Positions 17,188 through 26,041 are shown, numbered from the stretch's first letter. The stretch is 64,000 nt of DNA from an uncultured Desulfuromonadales bacterium (GCA_947259685.1 CAMYNC010000034.1:1-64000); one strand, 5' to 3'. A program made the numbers and translations. The notes: generated by a model not told the origin, from the letters alone.

Positions 17188-17236
17188 CCACCCGATTCTT
17201 GCTGTTAATTTTTTCCACACCGCAAGAATCGGGTGG
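17188..17236. repeat. Perfect 15-bp inverted repeat in the divergent repair-gene promoter region
   Basis: CCACCCGATTCTTGC at 17188-17202 and its exact complement at 17222-17236 flank a 19-nt loop containing a T-tract. It lies between the divergent AraC-MGMT gene and the EamA-ada domain pair. It is not followed by a U-tract in either direction. It could be an operator, a pause hairpin or a terminator relic. Confidence 0.65.
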
Positions 17237-17294
17237 TGAGAGCCGGAAACAACTCCTATGCTGTAGTCAAATATAACGACATGAGAGGTAAAGC

Positions 17295-18248
17295 ATGGAA
17301 AAGGTTAATACCAAGATGGGGGCTTTCGAGTGGCTGCTGCTGTTGATTCTGTCCGTTCTTTGGGGTGGATCATTTTTCTTTGTTGGCGTTGCGGTTAAAG
17401 TACTGCCACCATTAACCATTGTGGTATTGCGAGTCGGTTTAGCGGCGATAGCTCTCAACCTGATTGTCCGAGCGACTGGCCTGCGGATGCCTAAGGAATG
17501 GCGTTACTGGAAAGCCTTTTTCGGCATGGGTTTGCTGAACAATATGATTCCGTTTTGCCTGATTGTTTGGGGACAGACGCATATTGCCAGCGGACTCGCG
17601 TCGATCTTCAACGCCACCACCCCTTTGTTCACTGTGCTCGTCGCCCATGCGTTCACCAAAGATGAAAAAATAAGCGGCGGGCGGATGGGCGGTATTCTGA
17701 TCGGTTTTATCGGCGTTGCTGTGATTATCGGACTGGATAGTCTGGGCGGCCTCGGGACCAACACCCTGGCACAATTCGCGGTGCTCGGCGCGGCCCTTTC
17801 TTATGCCTTTGCCGGAGTTTACGGACGACGCTTCAAAAGCATGGGGGCTGCACCGCTAGTGACTGCGACCGGACAGGTGACGGCATCAACCCTCTTGTTG
17901 ACACCGCTGGCGCTGGTTGTTGACCAACCCTGGACCCTCGCCATGCCCGGATTTGGCGTATGGGCTGCGATCGCTGGCTTGGCATTGGTGTCAACTGCTC
18001 TGGCCTATATCATCTACTTTCGCATTTTGGCAACGGCAGGTGCGACCAACCTGTTGCTGGTCACCTTTCTGATCCCGGTCAGCGCGATTATGCTCGGTGT
18101 TATCTTCCTCGGAGAGCAATTGGCTGGCAAAGATTTAGTCGGGATGGGACTGATTTGTCTTGGCTTGGTCGCAATAGATGGGCGATTCTTCTCTCTTTTC
18201 AAGAGAAAGATGAGTCCCACAGATATTGCCCCAGAGAGTGTGGACTAA
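17295..18248 (+). CDS. EamA/DMT-superfamily transporter
   Basis: This 317-residue inner-membrane protein has about ten hydrophobic segments arranged as two EamA repeats (SVLWGGSFFFVGVAV near residue 20 and ALSYAFAGVYGRRF near 165), the usual DMT length. Members export metabolites or amino acids. The ATG at 17295 follows GAGAGG by 6 bp. The stop codon overlaps the start of the Ada zinc-domain gene (TAATG), so the two are translated together, an unusual partnership. Confidence 0.88.
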   Translation: MEKVNTKMGAFEWLLLLILSVLWGGSFFFVGVAVKVLPPLTIVVLRVGLAAIALNLIVRATGLRMPKEWRYWKAFFGMGLLNNMIPFCLIVWGQTHIASGLASIFNATTPLFTVLVAHAFTKDEKISGGRMGGILIGFIGVAVIIGLDSLGGLGTNTLAQFAVLGAALSYAFAGVYGRRFKSMGAAPLVTATGQVTASTLLLTPLALVVDQPWTLAMPGFGVWAAIAGLALVSTALAYIIYFRILATAGATNLLLVTFLIPVSAIMLGVIFLGEQLAGKDLVGMGLICLGLVAIDGRFFSLFKRKMSPTDIAPESVD

Positions 18249-18478
18249 TGTCAAATCGATCTAACTTCGCAGAGCAAAGCAGCCTCTGGTCAGCCGTCAG
18301 CAATCGAGATCTAACGGCTCACACCGATTTTATCTATGCGGTTAAAACGATAGGGATCTATTGTCGCCCGGGCTGCCCAGCGCGATTACCGAATCCACAG
18401 AATGTTCAGTTTTTCGAAAACCGAGAGGCTGCAGAGCAAGCGGGATACAGGCCTTGTAAACGCTGCAAACCGGTCTGA
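18248..18478 (+). CDS. Stand-alone Ada N-terminal zinc/methyl-acceptor domain
   Basis: This 76-residue protein is only the Ada_Zn-binding domain. It has TDFIYAVKTIGIYCRPGCPAR and YRPCKRCKP, with all four cysteines at 39, 43, 70 and 73. In E. coli Ada they are 38, 42, 69 and 72, the first being the methylphosphotriester acceptor. It has no HTH or methyltransferase. It is encoded on the opposite strand from, and about 1.2 kb beyond, the AraC-MGMT part. The product could repair DNA backbone methyl groups alone or act in trans on the AraC protein, which is inference. Confidence 0.9.
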   Translation: MSNRSNFAEQSSLWSAVSNRDLTAHTDFIYAVKTIGIYCRPGCPARLPNPQNVQFFENREAAEQAGYRPCKRCKPV

Positions 18479-18857
18479 ACGGTAAATAAGGCGTATGCCT
18501 TCGGTGGCGACCCGAGTCCGACAAGTGTCGACTTATCAGACATAGAAGGGACCAATTTCTGCCCGAAATCCTCGCCCCGCCGAAAGTGTCCTGTAAGTTG
18601 TTCAGTAATGTTTAGACGGTCAGAAAGTCGGCCAGATTGAGCATGCTCTGAATATCGCTACTTATCAGACGCCAAAAGCCCTCGATCACTGGATCTTGGG
18701 GTTTCTGATTTACCGCTATATTTTGGACAGACCCGAGAGCGTTTACGGGCAACCTCTTTTTTCTCCCCAACTCACGGATTCAGGTTTACAGAATAGATCA
18801 AGGTGCTAGCCTTTAACTTGGCGGATACTTTCAGTGCGGTCAGAAAGGGAGGAACCC
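18479..18857. other. Spacer without recognisable gene
   Basis: These 379 bp carry short broken frames on both strands. None matches a family I can name. Confidence 0.4.
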
Positions 18858-19076
18858 ATGACTTACGGACAAGGCAGAACCTACAAGAAGATTGAAGTGA
18901 TCGGCATCTCCAGTGCCGGAATCGAGGATGCGATTCAGCAGGCGGTAACCAAGGCACAGCAGTCCCTGGAGAAGCTTTCCTTCTTCGAGGTTCAGGAGGT
19001 TCGCGGCCACATTGGAAATGATGGCAAAGTCAATGAGTACCAAGTTGTAATCAAGGTCGCCTTTGAATTGAAATAG
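18858..19076 (+). CDS. Dodecin family protein
   Basis: This 72-residue protein matches dodecin: KKIEVIGISSAGIEDAIQQAV, a central helix, then FFEVQEVRGHIGNDGKVNEYQVVIKVAFEL. Dodecins form hollow dodecamers that store flavins or related ligands in the cytoplasm. GGGAGG precedes the ATG at 18858. Monocistronic, with a terminator about 70 bp downstream. Confidence 0.93.
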   Translation: MTYGQGRTYKKIEVIGISSAGIEDAIQQAVTKAQQSLEKLSFFEVQEVRGHIGNDGKVNEYQVVIKVAFELK

Positions 19077-19142
19077 GCATACGGAGCGCGATGAATTGCT
19101 CCAAATTTCCTAGCCACTTTGCCCCTGATACAGGGGAATAGG

Positions 19143-19180
19143 AAAAGCCCCCGATCTGGAGATGGAGGGCTTTTCGCGTT
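19143..19180 (+). terminator. Terminator after the dodecin gene
   Basis: AAAAGCCC at 19143-19150 pairs with GGGCTTTT at 19167-19174, followed by CGCGTTTT. Confidence 0.7.
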
Positions 19181-19319
19181 TTAAAAGACATCAGTGACTT
19201 TCGGGAATTTCATTGTTCTTCGGCACGTGAAGACTGGTATTTATGCTGGCGAGTATTTACTGCCGCCCCAGATAGCCATGCTAAAATGTAAGCATGTAGG
19301 GGGGAGAAAGAGAGGGGCT

Positions 19320-19487
19320 ATGGGGCGTGTTAGTAATTGGTTCCACGATCACAGCTTTCATCATGAGGATCTGGTTGGATTCCGGGCCACGCAGAAAACG
19401 ATGTGGGAAACGGTTTTTCTGGTAATTTTGGTTGCCACGGTAGTTTTTGCCGTGATCGGGCTGCTGTCCCCTTATATTGCATTTTGA
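19320..19487 (+). CDS. Small single-pass membrane protein of unknown function
   Basis: A 55-residue frame starts MGRVSNWFHDHSFHHEDLVGF and ends in one strong transmembrane helix (VFLVILVATVVFAVIGLLS). Purine-rich sequence precedes the ATG at 19320. I do not recognise a family. The His-rich N-terminus followed by a helix looks protein-like, but the gene is small and could be chance. Confidence 0.4.
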   Translation: MGRVSNWFHDHSFHHEDLVGFRATQKTMWETVFLVILVATVVFAVIGLLSPYIAF

Positions 19488-20110
19488 TTGGTCCAACTGA
19501 GATAAATCCGCATTCGCGAGAAGAAAGCTCCTTTACTTTGTCGCTACAGGGGATCTGTGGGCGTTCTAACGGGTCGAAAAAATTCAAATAGAAGCTGTGC
19601 TAAATATAGCGAATTTTCAGACGCATACTCCTCTTGAAATGAACCATTCTAACTTTCAAAAAAAAAGTCTTTTGTTAAAAGTTTGACTCCATCGGTCATC
19701 AAGTTTCGGTAACTTGAAGAAAGTTGGGCCAGTGAATCGAGCCGGCGAAATGTTAAAAGTTGGGCCTCAAGCGGTCGATGATCACGAAAGAGGGCGGGTT
19801 GTCCAGGATTACCATGGGCATAGAGATGTTTGATCAAAATGAGGTCAGCAGAGAAGATTTAGCAGCAAAATATAATATCTCGGTCCCTACGCTTTATCAA
19901 AAGGTCTCGGAGATCAGGAAACGAATTACTGAAAAATCCAATTGAGGCAGCCTTGTTAAGAATTAGGGTGCGTTTTCGTCCCGTTGGTCTTCAAACCCCA
20001 TAACCCTGGTGCAGAGTCGCAGAAAAAAACTATCTTTAAAAATCTGTCTTGCCTTTCTCTGCCTCCTCTCCGCCTCAGCGGCTCTGTGTAAAAAATAGTC
20101 TTTGCGACAA
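19488..20110. other. Gene-poor region with decayed sequence
   Basis: These 623 bp contain a diverged direct repeat (GTTAAAAGTTTGACTCC... near 19676 and GTTAAAAGTTGGGCCTC... near 19752) that may be the ends of a lost element. A short frame at about 19760-19945 contains a possible helix-turn-helix (REDLAAKYNISVPTLYQKV). One arm of the CGCAGAG repeat lies near 20050-20095, just after the selD stop. No intact gene is supported. Confidence 0.45.
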
Positions 20111-21163
20111 TCAAACAATCCTGATCCCAGGTTTGGCGGCCGCCAGCGCGCGGCCGATAATCATCGCCTCTTTACAGCCTGCCTGGCGCAAATCCGCCAG
20201 CAGAGACTCGGCCTGATCCGCGGCAACCGCCAGCAGCAAGCCCCCGGAAGTCTGGGGGTCGAAGAGTAATTCTGTTTCCGCCGCCGCTAGTTTTGCCTGC
20301 AGCTCAAAGCTTCCGGCCACCAGTTGGCGGTTGGCGCCGTTGCTGCCGGTGGTTTCCCCTTTGCGGTACATCTGCAACGCATGGGGATAGAGCGGCAGCG
20401 CCGCAAAGTCGAGTTCGATCAGCAGGCCACTACCTTTGGCCATCTCCAAACTATGGCCGCAGATGCCGAAACCGGTGATGTCGGTGCAGGCGTGCAGCTG
20501 GTACTGCAGGGCGGCTGCCAGCGCTGCTTCGTTCAGTGCCGCGACCTGCGGCAACACCGGGTCGAGCTCAGCACGCGGCAGTCTCCCGGAGCGGCAGGCG
20601 TTGAACAGTACGCCGGTGCCGAGCGGTTTGGTGAGGATCAGCGCATCGCCAGGCTGGGCACCCCGGTTGGTGAGAATCCGTTGCGGGTCGACCACCCCAG
20701 TAACCGCCAGACCGTAGACCGGCTCCAGGTTGTCGGTGGAATGCCCGCCGGCCAGGCAGGCGCCCGCCTCGACCACTTTTTCGTGGCCGCCTTTGAGGAT
20801 CTCTTTCAAGATGTCCGGGCCGAGTTTTTTCTCCGGATACAGCACCAGATTCAGGGCGGAGATCGGTTTGCCACCCATGGCGTAGATATCGGACAGGGCG
20901 TTGGCGGCGGCGATGCGACCGAACCAGAGCGGCTCATCGACCGGTGGGGTGATGTAGTCCGCCGTCGAGACCACTGCCAGTTCGGTCGTGAGCTGGTAAA
21001 CTGCGGCATCGTCATGCGATTCGAAACCGACCAGCAGGTTCGGGTCGGCCGAGGCGGGTAAATCCTTGAGGGCGTCCGACAGGACCGTCGGACCGATTTT
21101 AGCCGCTCAACCGCAGGTGCGGGCCAGGCCGGTCAGAGTGTTTTTTTTGCCGAAAAATTTCAT
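20111..21163 (-). CDS. selD: Selenide, water dikinase, a selenoprotein with in-frame UGA
   Basis: Read through TGA at 21109-21107 as selenocysteine, the gene encodes 350 residues, normal SelD length. Sec19 lies in TCGUAAKIGP, exactly where SelD enzymes have their catalytic Cys or Sec. The downstream frame has all SelD blocks, such as DDAAVY, VSTADYITPPVDEP and ACTDITGFGICGHSLEM. The ATG at 21163 has GGAG nine bases upstream and lies 17 bp after the permease stop codon. ATG at 21178 is in frame but lacks an RBS. A bacterial SECIS-like hairpin follows the UGA. The enzyme makes selenophosphate from selenide and ATP for Sec and selenouridine synthesis. It ends a selenium-uptake operon. Confidence 0.95.
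21074..21109 (-). promoter_or_regulatory. bSECIS-like element for the selD UGA codon
   Basis: Thirteen nt after the UGA, a 7-bp perfect stem GTCCGAC (21093-21087) / GTCGGAC (21080-21074) closes a 6-nt loop GGTCCT. Position, stem and a G/U-containing apical loop agree with bacterial SECIS elements bound by SelB. Confidence 0.75.
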
Positions 21164-21180
21164 CAGGATCTTCTCCATTG

Positions 21181-22677
21181 TCAGCTTGCGTAACTTGAAA
21201 CCAGTTTCGCCGAGATCTTCAGTTTACGGCGAATCCGTTGCGAAAGGGTATCAACGCTCATATTCAGCAGGGCGGTGAGCAGGATCAGCAGCAGCGCCTT
21301 GTCCAGTTGCTCATCGGCGATGGCGCTATCGATGTAAAAGCCTAAGGTGGTGATGCCGAGAATCCCCAGGATCGCTGATTCCCGCAGCATCACCTCCCAG
21401 CGGTAAAACAGAAAGGCCAGGAACTGGCCGTAAACCCGTGGCAAAACTTCAAACAGGTAGCGGTCGCAGCGCCGCCGCGGGGTATCGACCCGCAAGGGGA
21501 TCAGGTTGGCGTTGAGGCTGCTCAGGTAGGAGAGGATCGCGCCGTTATGTAGCGAAATGGCCAGTAATGCCGGCAGCATCGAGGGGCCCCAGAGCTGCAC
21601 GAACAGGTACGCAAGGATATATTCGGGGGTGGTGCGCACCACGATCAGCCCCCAATGAACCAGCCAGCGGGTGCCCCGCCCACTAAAGTGAATGCTGGCA
21701 AACGGAAAACTGGCGAGTGCCAAAAACGCTGTGCCGACCAGGGCGATCTGGGTGAGCAGCAGGGTGTTCCAGATTCCTTTCAGCCCCTCATCAAGGAAAA
21801 TTTCTTTGCCCCAGGACCAGAGCTCCGGCCAGGAAAAGCTCAGCGTGAAACTGCCATCGTAAAAACCCTCCCGCCGCATCGGCCAAGGCAGAATCTCATA
21901 GCTGAAAAACCTCAGTACATTCTCCAGCGACAGGGACAGATCCTTGGAGATCAGCAAAAAAGCCAGGACCACCGGAATCAGGATAAAGCGCGGTTTGGCC
22001 CAGAGCCTTAGCGAGGCGATCAACAAAAAAAAGGCATAGAGAATCGCTGCCGCCTCCGAATACAGTCCCTCGCGAAAGGCGGTTTCCAGATGATAGCCGA
22101 GGGTCGGTAGGCCGATGAAGCCGAGGATGGCGCTGGAGCGCAGGGCGCACTCGAAGCGGTAGCTGGTGTAATTCTTGATGTCGCGGTAAACAACCGGCAG
22201 GATGCCGAAGATAAAACGACAGAACCACCCGGTCCCTGGCGGCAGACCCTGCAGCGGACGATGGTCTGATTCCTGCTGAATTTCAGCATAGACCTTGGCA
22301 AAAATCCCCGCATAGGGGATGGCGATCGCCAGCACGCCGCAGATCGGATTGAGGCCCACCAGTGGCAAAAAGATGAAGGCCCAGAAAATTTCGTGGATGG
22401 CGCGGATAAAAGCACAGAACAGCCGGATTGGTCTCCAGGCGAAACAACAGGCCAAGCAGACGCCGCTGAGCATCGCTAGAAAGATTCCGCAGAGGGCGAA
22501 GACGACCGTGTTGAGGAATGCAGCGAGGATTCCCACGAGCGCTGGTAAATCGGGGGTCAGAGCACCCCAGCCCATCCGGCTGAGCTCTTGCCAGGGATCG
22601 AGGGTGGTGATTTCCAGGTCGGCAGCAAAGATCGCCGCCAAGGCAATGGCCAGGAACCAGAGGCTGGTTCTCAGCAT
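21181..22677 (-). CDS. Double-length PhnE-like permease of a putative selenium-oxyanion ABC transporter
   Basis: This 498-residue membrane protein consists of two PhnE-type permease halves in tandem. Each ends with an EAA-like motif: RSSAILGFIGLPTLGYHLETA near residue 182 and RESAILGILGITTLGFYIDSA near 440. One chain could therefore form the whole channel. It overlaps the ATPase gene by 7 bp and is followed 17 bp later by selD. Linkage to a PhnD-like protein of the selenate-type subfamily and to SelD supports import of selenate or another selenium species rather than phosphonate. The substrate is inferred from context. Confidence 0.85.
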   Translation of the reverse strand: MLRTSLWFLAIALAAIFAADLEITTLDPWQELSRMGWGALTPDLPALVGILAAFLNTVVFALCGIFLAMLSGVCLACCFAWRPIRLFCAFIRAIHEIFWAFIFLPLVGLNPICGVLAIAIPYAGIFAKVYAEIQQESDHRPLQGLPPGTGWFCRFIFGILPVVYRDIKNYTSYRFECALRSSAILGFIGLPTLGYHLETAFREGLYSEAAAILYAFFLLIASLRLWAKPRFILIPVVLAFLLISKDLSLSLENVLRFFSYEILPWPMRREGFYDGSFTLSFSWPELWSWGKEIFLDEGLKGIWNTLLLTQIALVGTAFLALASFPFASIHFSGRGTRWLVHWGLIVVRTTPEYILAYLFVQLWGPSMLPALLAISLHNGAILSYLSSLNANLIPLRVDTPRRRCDRYLFEVLPRVYGQFLAFLFYRWEVMLRESAILGILGITTLGFYIDSAIADEQLDKALLLILLTALLNMSVDTLSQRIRRKLKISAKLVSSYAS

Positions 22678-23375
22678 GGTCGGTACAACTCTTTCAGTTT
22701 TTCGCCGGTCACCGCTGCTTTCGGCAGGTCGAAGTGGATACGTCCGGCGCGCAGGCCGATGATCCGTTCGGCGAAACGCAAGGCAAAATCGACCGAGTGC
22801 AGCGAGGTGATAACGGTTTTATCGGTAGCCATGATCAGTTTGACAATCGCCTCGCCCTGATGGATATCCAGGGAGGCGACCGGTTCGTCGGCCAAAAGGA
22901 TCTCGCTTCCGCGGTAGATCGCCCTGCCAACCGCCACCCGTTGTTGCTGACCGCCGGAAAGTTCTCCGACTCGCGTGCGAACTTTATCCTCCAGCCCGAG
23001 TTGTTTCAGAATTTGCATAATTTCTTCCAGCTTACTTGCTTCCGGTTTTAGCAGATTACGCAGATTGCCCAACCAGGGCTGGCGATCGAGCTGGCCGATG
23101 TAGATGTTATGGAAGACTGAAAGCTGCGGCACCAGGGCGAACTGCTGATGAATAAAGGCGGTTTTTTCAGCCTGCAACTGGTAGAGTTTGCTCAGCAGGG
23201 TGGTTTTGCCGGCGCCGCTCGGACCGATCAGGGCGACCTTTTCCCCCGCGCCGATCTGCAGGCTGATTTCCCGCAGAGCGATCACATTCGAATAGGCCAG
23301 ATCGACCCCCTGCAGGTCGAACAGAACCTTATGGTTTGCAGCAGTTGCCAAATTAGCCTGGACTGTCATGCTCAT
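22671..23375 (-). CDS. PhnC-like ABC ATPase of a putative selenium-oxyanion transporter
   Basis: This 234-residue ATPase has Walker A GPSGAGKTT near residue 53, signature ELSGGQQQRVAVGRA, Walker B LLADEPVASLD and the switch His in SLHSVDFAL. It is PhnC-like, but the operon ends in selD. The start ATG at 23375 has a weak RBS; ATG at 23369 is an alternative. It is translationally coupled to the permease by overlap. Confidence 0.88.
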   Translation of the reverse strand: MSMTVQANLATAANHKVLFDLQGVDLAYSNVIALREISLQIGAGEKVALIGPSGAGKTTLLSKLYQLQAEKTAFIHQQFALVPQLSVFHNIYIGQLDRQPWLGNLRNLLKPEASKLEEIMQILKQLGLEDKVRTRVGELSGGQQQRVAVGRAIYRGSEILLADEPVASLDIHQGEAIVKLIMATDKTVITSLHSVDFALRFAERIIGLRAGRIHFDLPKAAVTGEKLKELYRPC

Positions 23376-23407
23376 CCATAAAAAAATCTTGATCCCAAAA
23401 TGAAATA

Positions 23408-23434
23408 TTACCGCCCGTTCGTTTCACTCACTCG
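23408..23434. repeat. 27-bp dispersed motif, second copy
   Basis: This is identical, in the same orientation, to 1323-1349 (core CCGCCCGTTCGTTTCACTC). Both copies lie in operon spacers and both are followed by CGCAGAG-type palindromes, so they are parts of a composite element. Confidence 0.75.
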
Positions 23435-23436
23435 TG

Positions 23437-23612
23437 GGCACAGAGAACGCGGAGAAAACCTTAAAACTAATGAAAGCAAGGAGGAATGAGATGAAAAAGA
23501 TAACTACCAAAGAGGTGAATTTAGATCTTGGATTTTATCTTATTTATCTTGCCCATCCCTGTTAAAGAAGCTTTCGCCCTTCTCTGCGAACTTTGCGTTC
23601 TCTGCGGTGAAT
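23437..23612. repeat. CGCAGAG-type palindrome, split copy
   Basis: Left arm CACAGAGAACGCGGAGAAAACC (near 23439) and right arm containing TTCTCTGCGAACTTTGCGTTC (near 23581) are complementary family arms about 110 bp apart, between the binding-protein and ATPase genes of the selenium operon. Confidence 0.6.
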
Positions 23613-23662
23613 TCTTTCCGGGCTTGCTTTTAACCTGAGTAAAAAAACCTTAGAAAGTATTT

Positions 23663-24535
23663 CTACTCCCGGAAAATCCCGATCGACATCCCAGTGTCCA
23701 GAATCGGCTGATACATGCTGTTATCGGCCTTGATAAAGCTGCGCCGTGGAAAGCTGGCCAGCAGCTCGGAATCTTTCAGGGCGATCAGCGCCTGCTGGAC
23801 CTTCTCGAGAAAACCTTTGCCGTACTTTGCTTCGACATCGCCGCGGATCGTCCAGTTATAATCGGGATACTCGGGGGTGGCCCAGATGACGTTGACCTTT
23901 GTCGGATCGATCTTGCCCTCGCTGACCTCTTTTTCCCAGACCTTGAAATTGACCGCGCCGACCTCATAGCTGCCTGACTGGACCAGGGCGATGGTTTTGG
24001 AGTGATCACCGCTGAAACCGACCCGTTTGAAAATCTCTTCAGGTGCCTTTTTGAAATGCTCGCGAATAAAGAACTCCGGCATCAGCCGTCCCGAAGTCGA
24101 ACCCTTGGAGCCGAAGGTAAAGGTCTTGCCGGCGATCTCGTCCGGGAAGGGGGCCTGGTAGGAGAGACCGGTGCTGGTGTTGGCGATCAGATAGGTGACG
24201 AACTGCTGGTCCTCTTCGCCCTGGGCGATGGCCAGCGAACCGGGTACCGCCAGCCTTGCCTTGACCCCGGAGAGGCCGCCGAACCAGGCCAGTTGGACTT
24301 GGTTGTTTTTGAAGGCCGCCACCGAGGCGGAATAGGACTTCACCGGCACATAGCTGACTTTGATGCCCAGCTCTGCGGATAGGTAATCGGCGATTTTGCC
24401 GAAGCGCTGCTGCAGGCGGGTGCTGTCCTGGTCTGGTATGGCGGTGAATTTGAACTCTTTGGCCAGGGCCGGTGACAGGCTCAGCGCCAGAATCAAGAGT
24501 GAAATGAGCAGGATTTGCCGCAGTTGGTTCTGCAT
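23663..24535 (-). CDS. PhnD-like periplasmic binding protein, putative selenate type
   Basis: This 290-residue protein has a signal peptide (about 1-25, cleavage near ALA-KE) and a PhnD fold. FTAIPDQDSTRLQQRFGKIADYL, YVPVKSYSASVAAF and QLAWFGGLSG resemble the PhnD subfamily linked to selenium genes and named putative selenate-binding. GGAGG precedes the ATG at 24535 by 9 nt. It is the first gene of the operon binding protein-ATPase-permease-selD, and a CGCAGAG repeat separates it from the ATPase gene. Confidence 0.88.
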   Translation of the reverse strand: MQNQLRQILLISLLILALSLSPALAKEFKFTAIPDQDSTRLQQRFGKIADYLSAELGIKVSYVPVKSYSASVAAFKNNQVQLAWFGGLSGVKARLAVPGSLAIAQGEEDQQFVTYLIANTSTGLSYQAPFPDEIAGKTFTFGSKGSTSGRLMPEFFIREHFKKAPEEIFKRVGFSGDHSKTIALVQSGSYEVGAVNFKVWEKEVSEGKIDPTKVNVIWATPEYPDYNWTIRGDVEAKYGKGFLEKVQQALIALKDSELLASFPRRSFIKADNSMYQPILDTGMSIGIFRE

Positions 24536-24961
24536 CGAAATGTACCTCCGGGAGAATTATTCATGCCATTTGCATGTCGATTGTCGACCGTTTTGGTTGC
24601 TTATCGCTAAGGCTAGCTGACCATGGCTGAGCTGGCAAATGGGTAATATCGATATAGTCAAGGCTAGCTATCGGTATTATCGATGGGTGGCGGAGATTTA
24701 GGCGCACTCGTTTCTTGCTCAGGGGAAAGCTGCTTAACTGAAAATCTCGGGCAGACTGTCAGTAGCTTTAACGCAGAGGTGGAGAGGTGCTGAGTGCGCA
24801 GAGAAAACCGATTGTCTCGGCAGAGGGCCAGGGTGAGGGATTAGGTCGTAGCAATTGCCAGCTATGCACCCTCATCCGACCTGCGGCCACCCCCTCCCTC
24901 AGGGAGAAGGGTTCAGCGGAAGATTCGTTCTAATCAGAAACTGCGAAGGGCAATGTCGCTG
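24536..24961. other. Spacer between the selenium operon and the RluA-type gene
   Basis: The 426 bp hold AT-rich short repeats (AAGGCTAGCT twice near 24610-24670, and two ATCGAT-centred palindromes) that could be promoter or operator DNA for the selenium operon. A CGCAGAG arm near 24770-24815 and a CCCTC-rich repeat near 24870-24910 follow. No gene is seen. Confidence 0.45.
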
Positions 24962-25897
24962 TCAGTGATCAGCTTCGTTAACCTCCTGAATGAACTGCTC
25001 AATGTCGGCTGCCACGGGTGCATCCAGGGAGAAGCTGGTTCCATGGATGGGGTGGAGAAACTGCAATTGGTGACTGTGCAGCGCCTGACGTCCTAAGCTG
25101 CTGGTCTGCGCTGGGGGATTGCATCGCCAAGCGAGATAGTCTGCGTCGTTCATGGTGTAGAGAGCATCACCAGCAATCGGATGGCCAATTGCCGCCAGGT
25201 GGACGCGCAGTTGATGAGTACGACCGCTGGCGGGGCGTAGCTCAAGGAGGCTGTAACGATCGTTGAGTTTGCGGATGGTCTGGTAGTGGGTGACGGCCGT
25301 TTTCCCTTTCGCTTGGTCTATCCCAAAGCGGGGAATCCGGGCACCTTTGACCGGGCCAATCGGCAAGTTGATGGTGCCGTTCGCGGGGCTGGGGCAACCG
25401 TTGACCACGGCCAGGTATTTCTTTTCGACCAGGCCTTCCGCAAACTGCCCAACCAGTTGACTGAGCACCAGCTTGTTCCGGGCCAGCAGCACCAGCCCGG
25501 AGGTGTCAGCGTCGAGGCGGTGAACCGGGTTGGCGTCCGGGAAAGAGGGCTGGTGGCGATGGCGTAGATGGAAAATCAGGTTGGCATTAACGAATTTGCC
25601 GCCACTGTGGACCCGCAATCCCGCCGGCTTGTTGATGCCCAGCAGCCATTCATCTTGGTAGACAATCGTATAATCGAGGTTGACGGCTGGCGGGTCGATT
25701 TTGGGTAAATCGCAACGGATACTGTCGCCCCGGGCAACGATTAGAGTCTCGTCACAGAGGACACCGTTGCAAAAGATTCGCTCCTCCCCGAGCAGCTTCC
25801 GCCAGGTTGCTGCCGGCAAATAGGTGAAGCGGGAGGCTAAATACTCAACCACGCTCAGGCCGTCGAAGGCTGCGGGGACTTTGGATGCCACATTCAT
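24962..25897 (-). CDS. RluA-family pseudouridine synthase
   Basis: The protein has 311 residues if it starts at the ATG at 25897. The open frame extends to 25975, but those residues are not domain-like. It has an N-terminal S4-like segment (VVEYLASRFTYLPAATWRKLL) and the catalytic motif HRLDADTSGLVLLARN with its Asp, then RTHQLRVHLAAIGHPIAGD. It isomerises specific uridines in rRNA or tRNA; the target site cannot be assigned. It appears monocistronic. Confidence 0.88.
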   Translation of the reverse strand: MNVASKVPAAFDGLSVVEYLASRFTYLPAATWRKLLGEERIFCNGVLCDETLIVARGDSIRCDLPKIDPPAVNLDYTIVYQDEWLLGINKPAGLRVHSGGKFVNANLIFHLRHRHQPSFPDANPVHRLDADTSGLVLLARNKLVLSQLVGQFAEGLVEKKYLAVVNGCPSPANGTINLPIGPVKGARIPRFGIDQAKGKTAVTHYQTIRKLNDRYSLLELRPASGRTHQLRVHLAAIGHPIAGDALYTMNDADYLAWRCNPPAQTSSLGRQALHSHQLQFLHPIHGTSFSLDAPVAADIEQFIQEVNEADH

Positions 25898-25980
25898 GGC
25901 GGATATTCTACTACAGGACCGAGATCTTTGCGGGCTTGGGCGCAGGTGCTTTTCTCGCCAAACTCTGATCAGCATAAATC

Positions 25981-26018
25981 AGGGGCCGGCTATTTGGTCG
26001 CTAACAACCGGCCCCTTT
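25981..26018 (-). terminator. Terminator after the Fn3-like protein gene
   Basis: AGGGGCCGG (25981-25989) and CCGGCCCCT (26008-26016) form a perfect 9-bp stem located 26 bp past the gene's stop codon at 26042. Short T-runs flank both sides, so it may act in both directions. Confidence 0.7.
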
Positions 26019-26041
26019 GATATTCTACCTTTTCAACTTGC

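Noticed and set aside
20974..21061. A shorter selD starting inside the gene after the UGA
   Set aside because: It would lack the catalytic residue. The UGA with SECIS-like hairpin gives a full-length enzyme.
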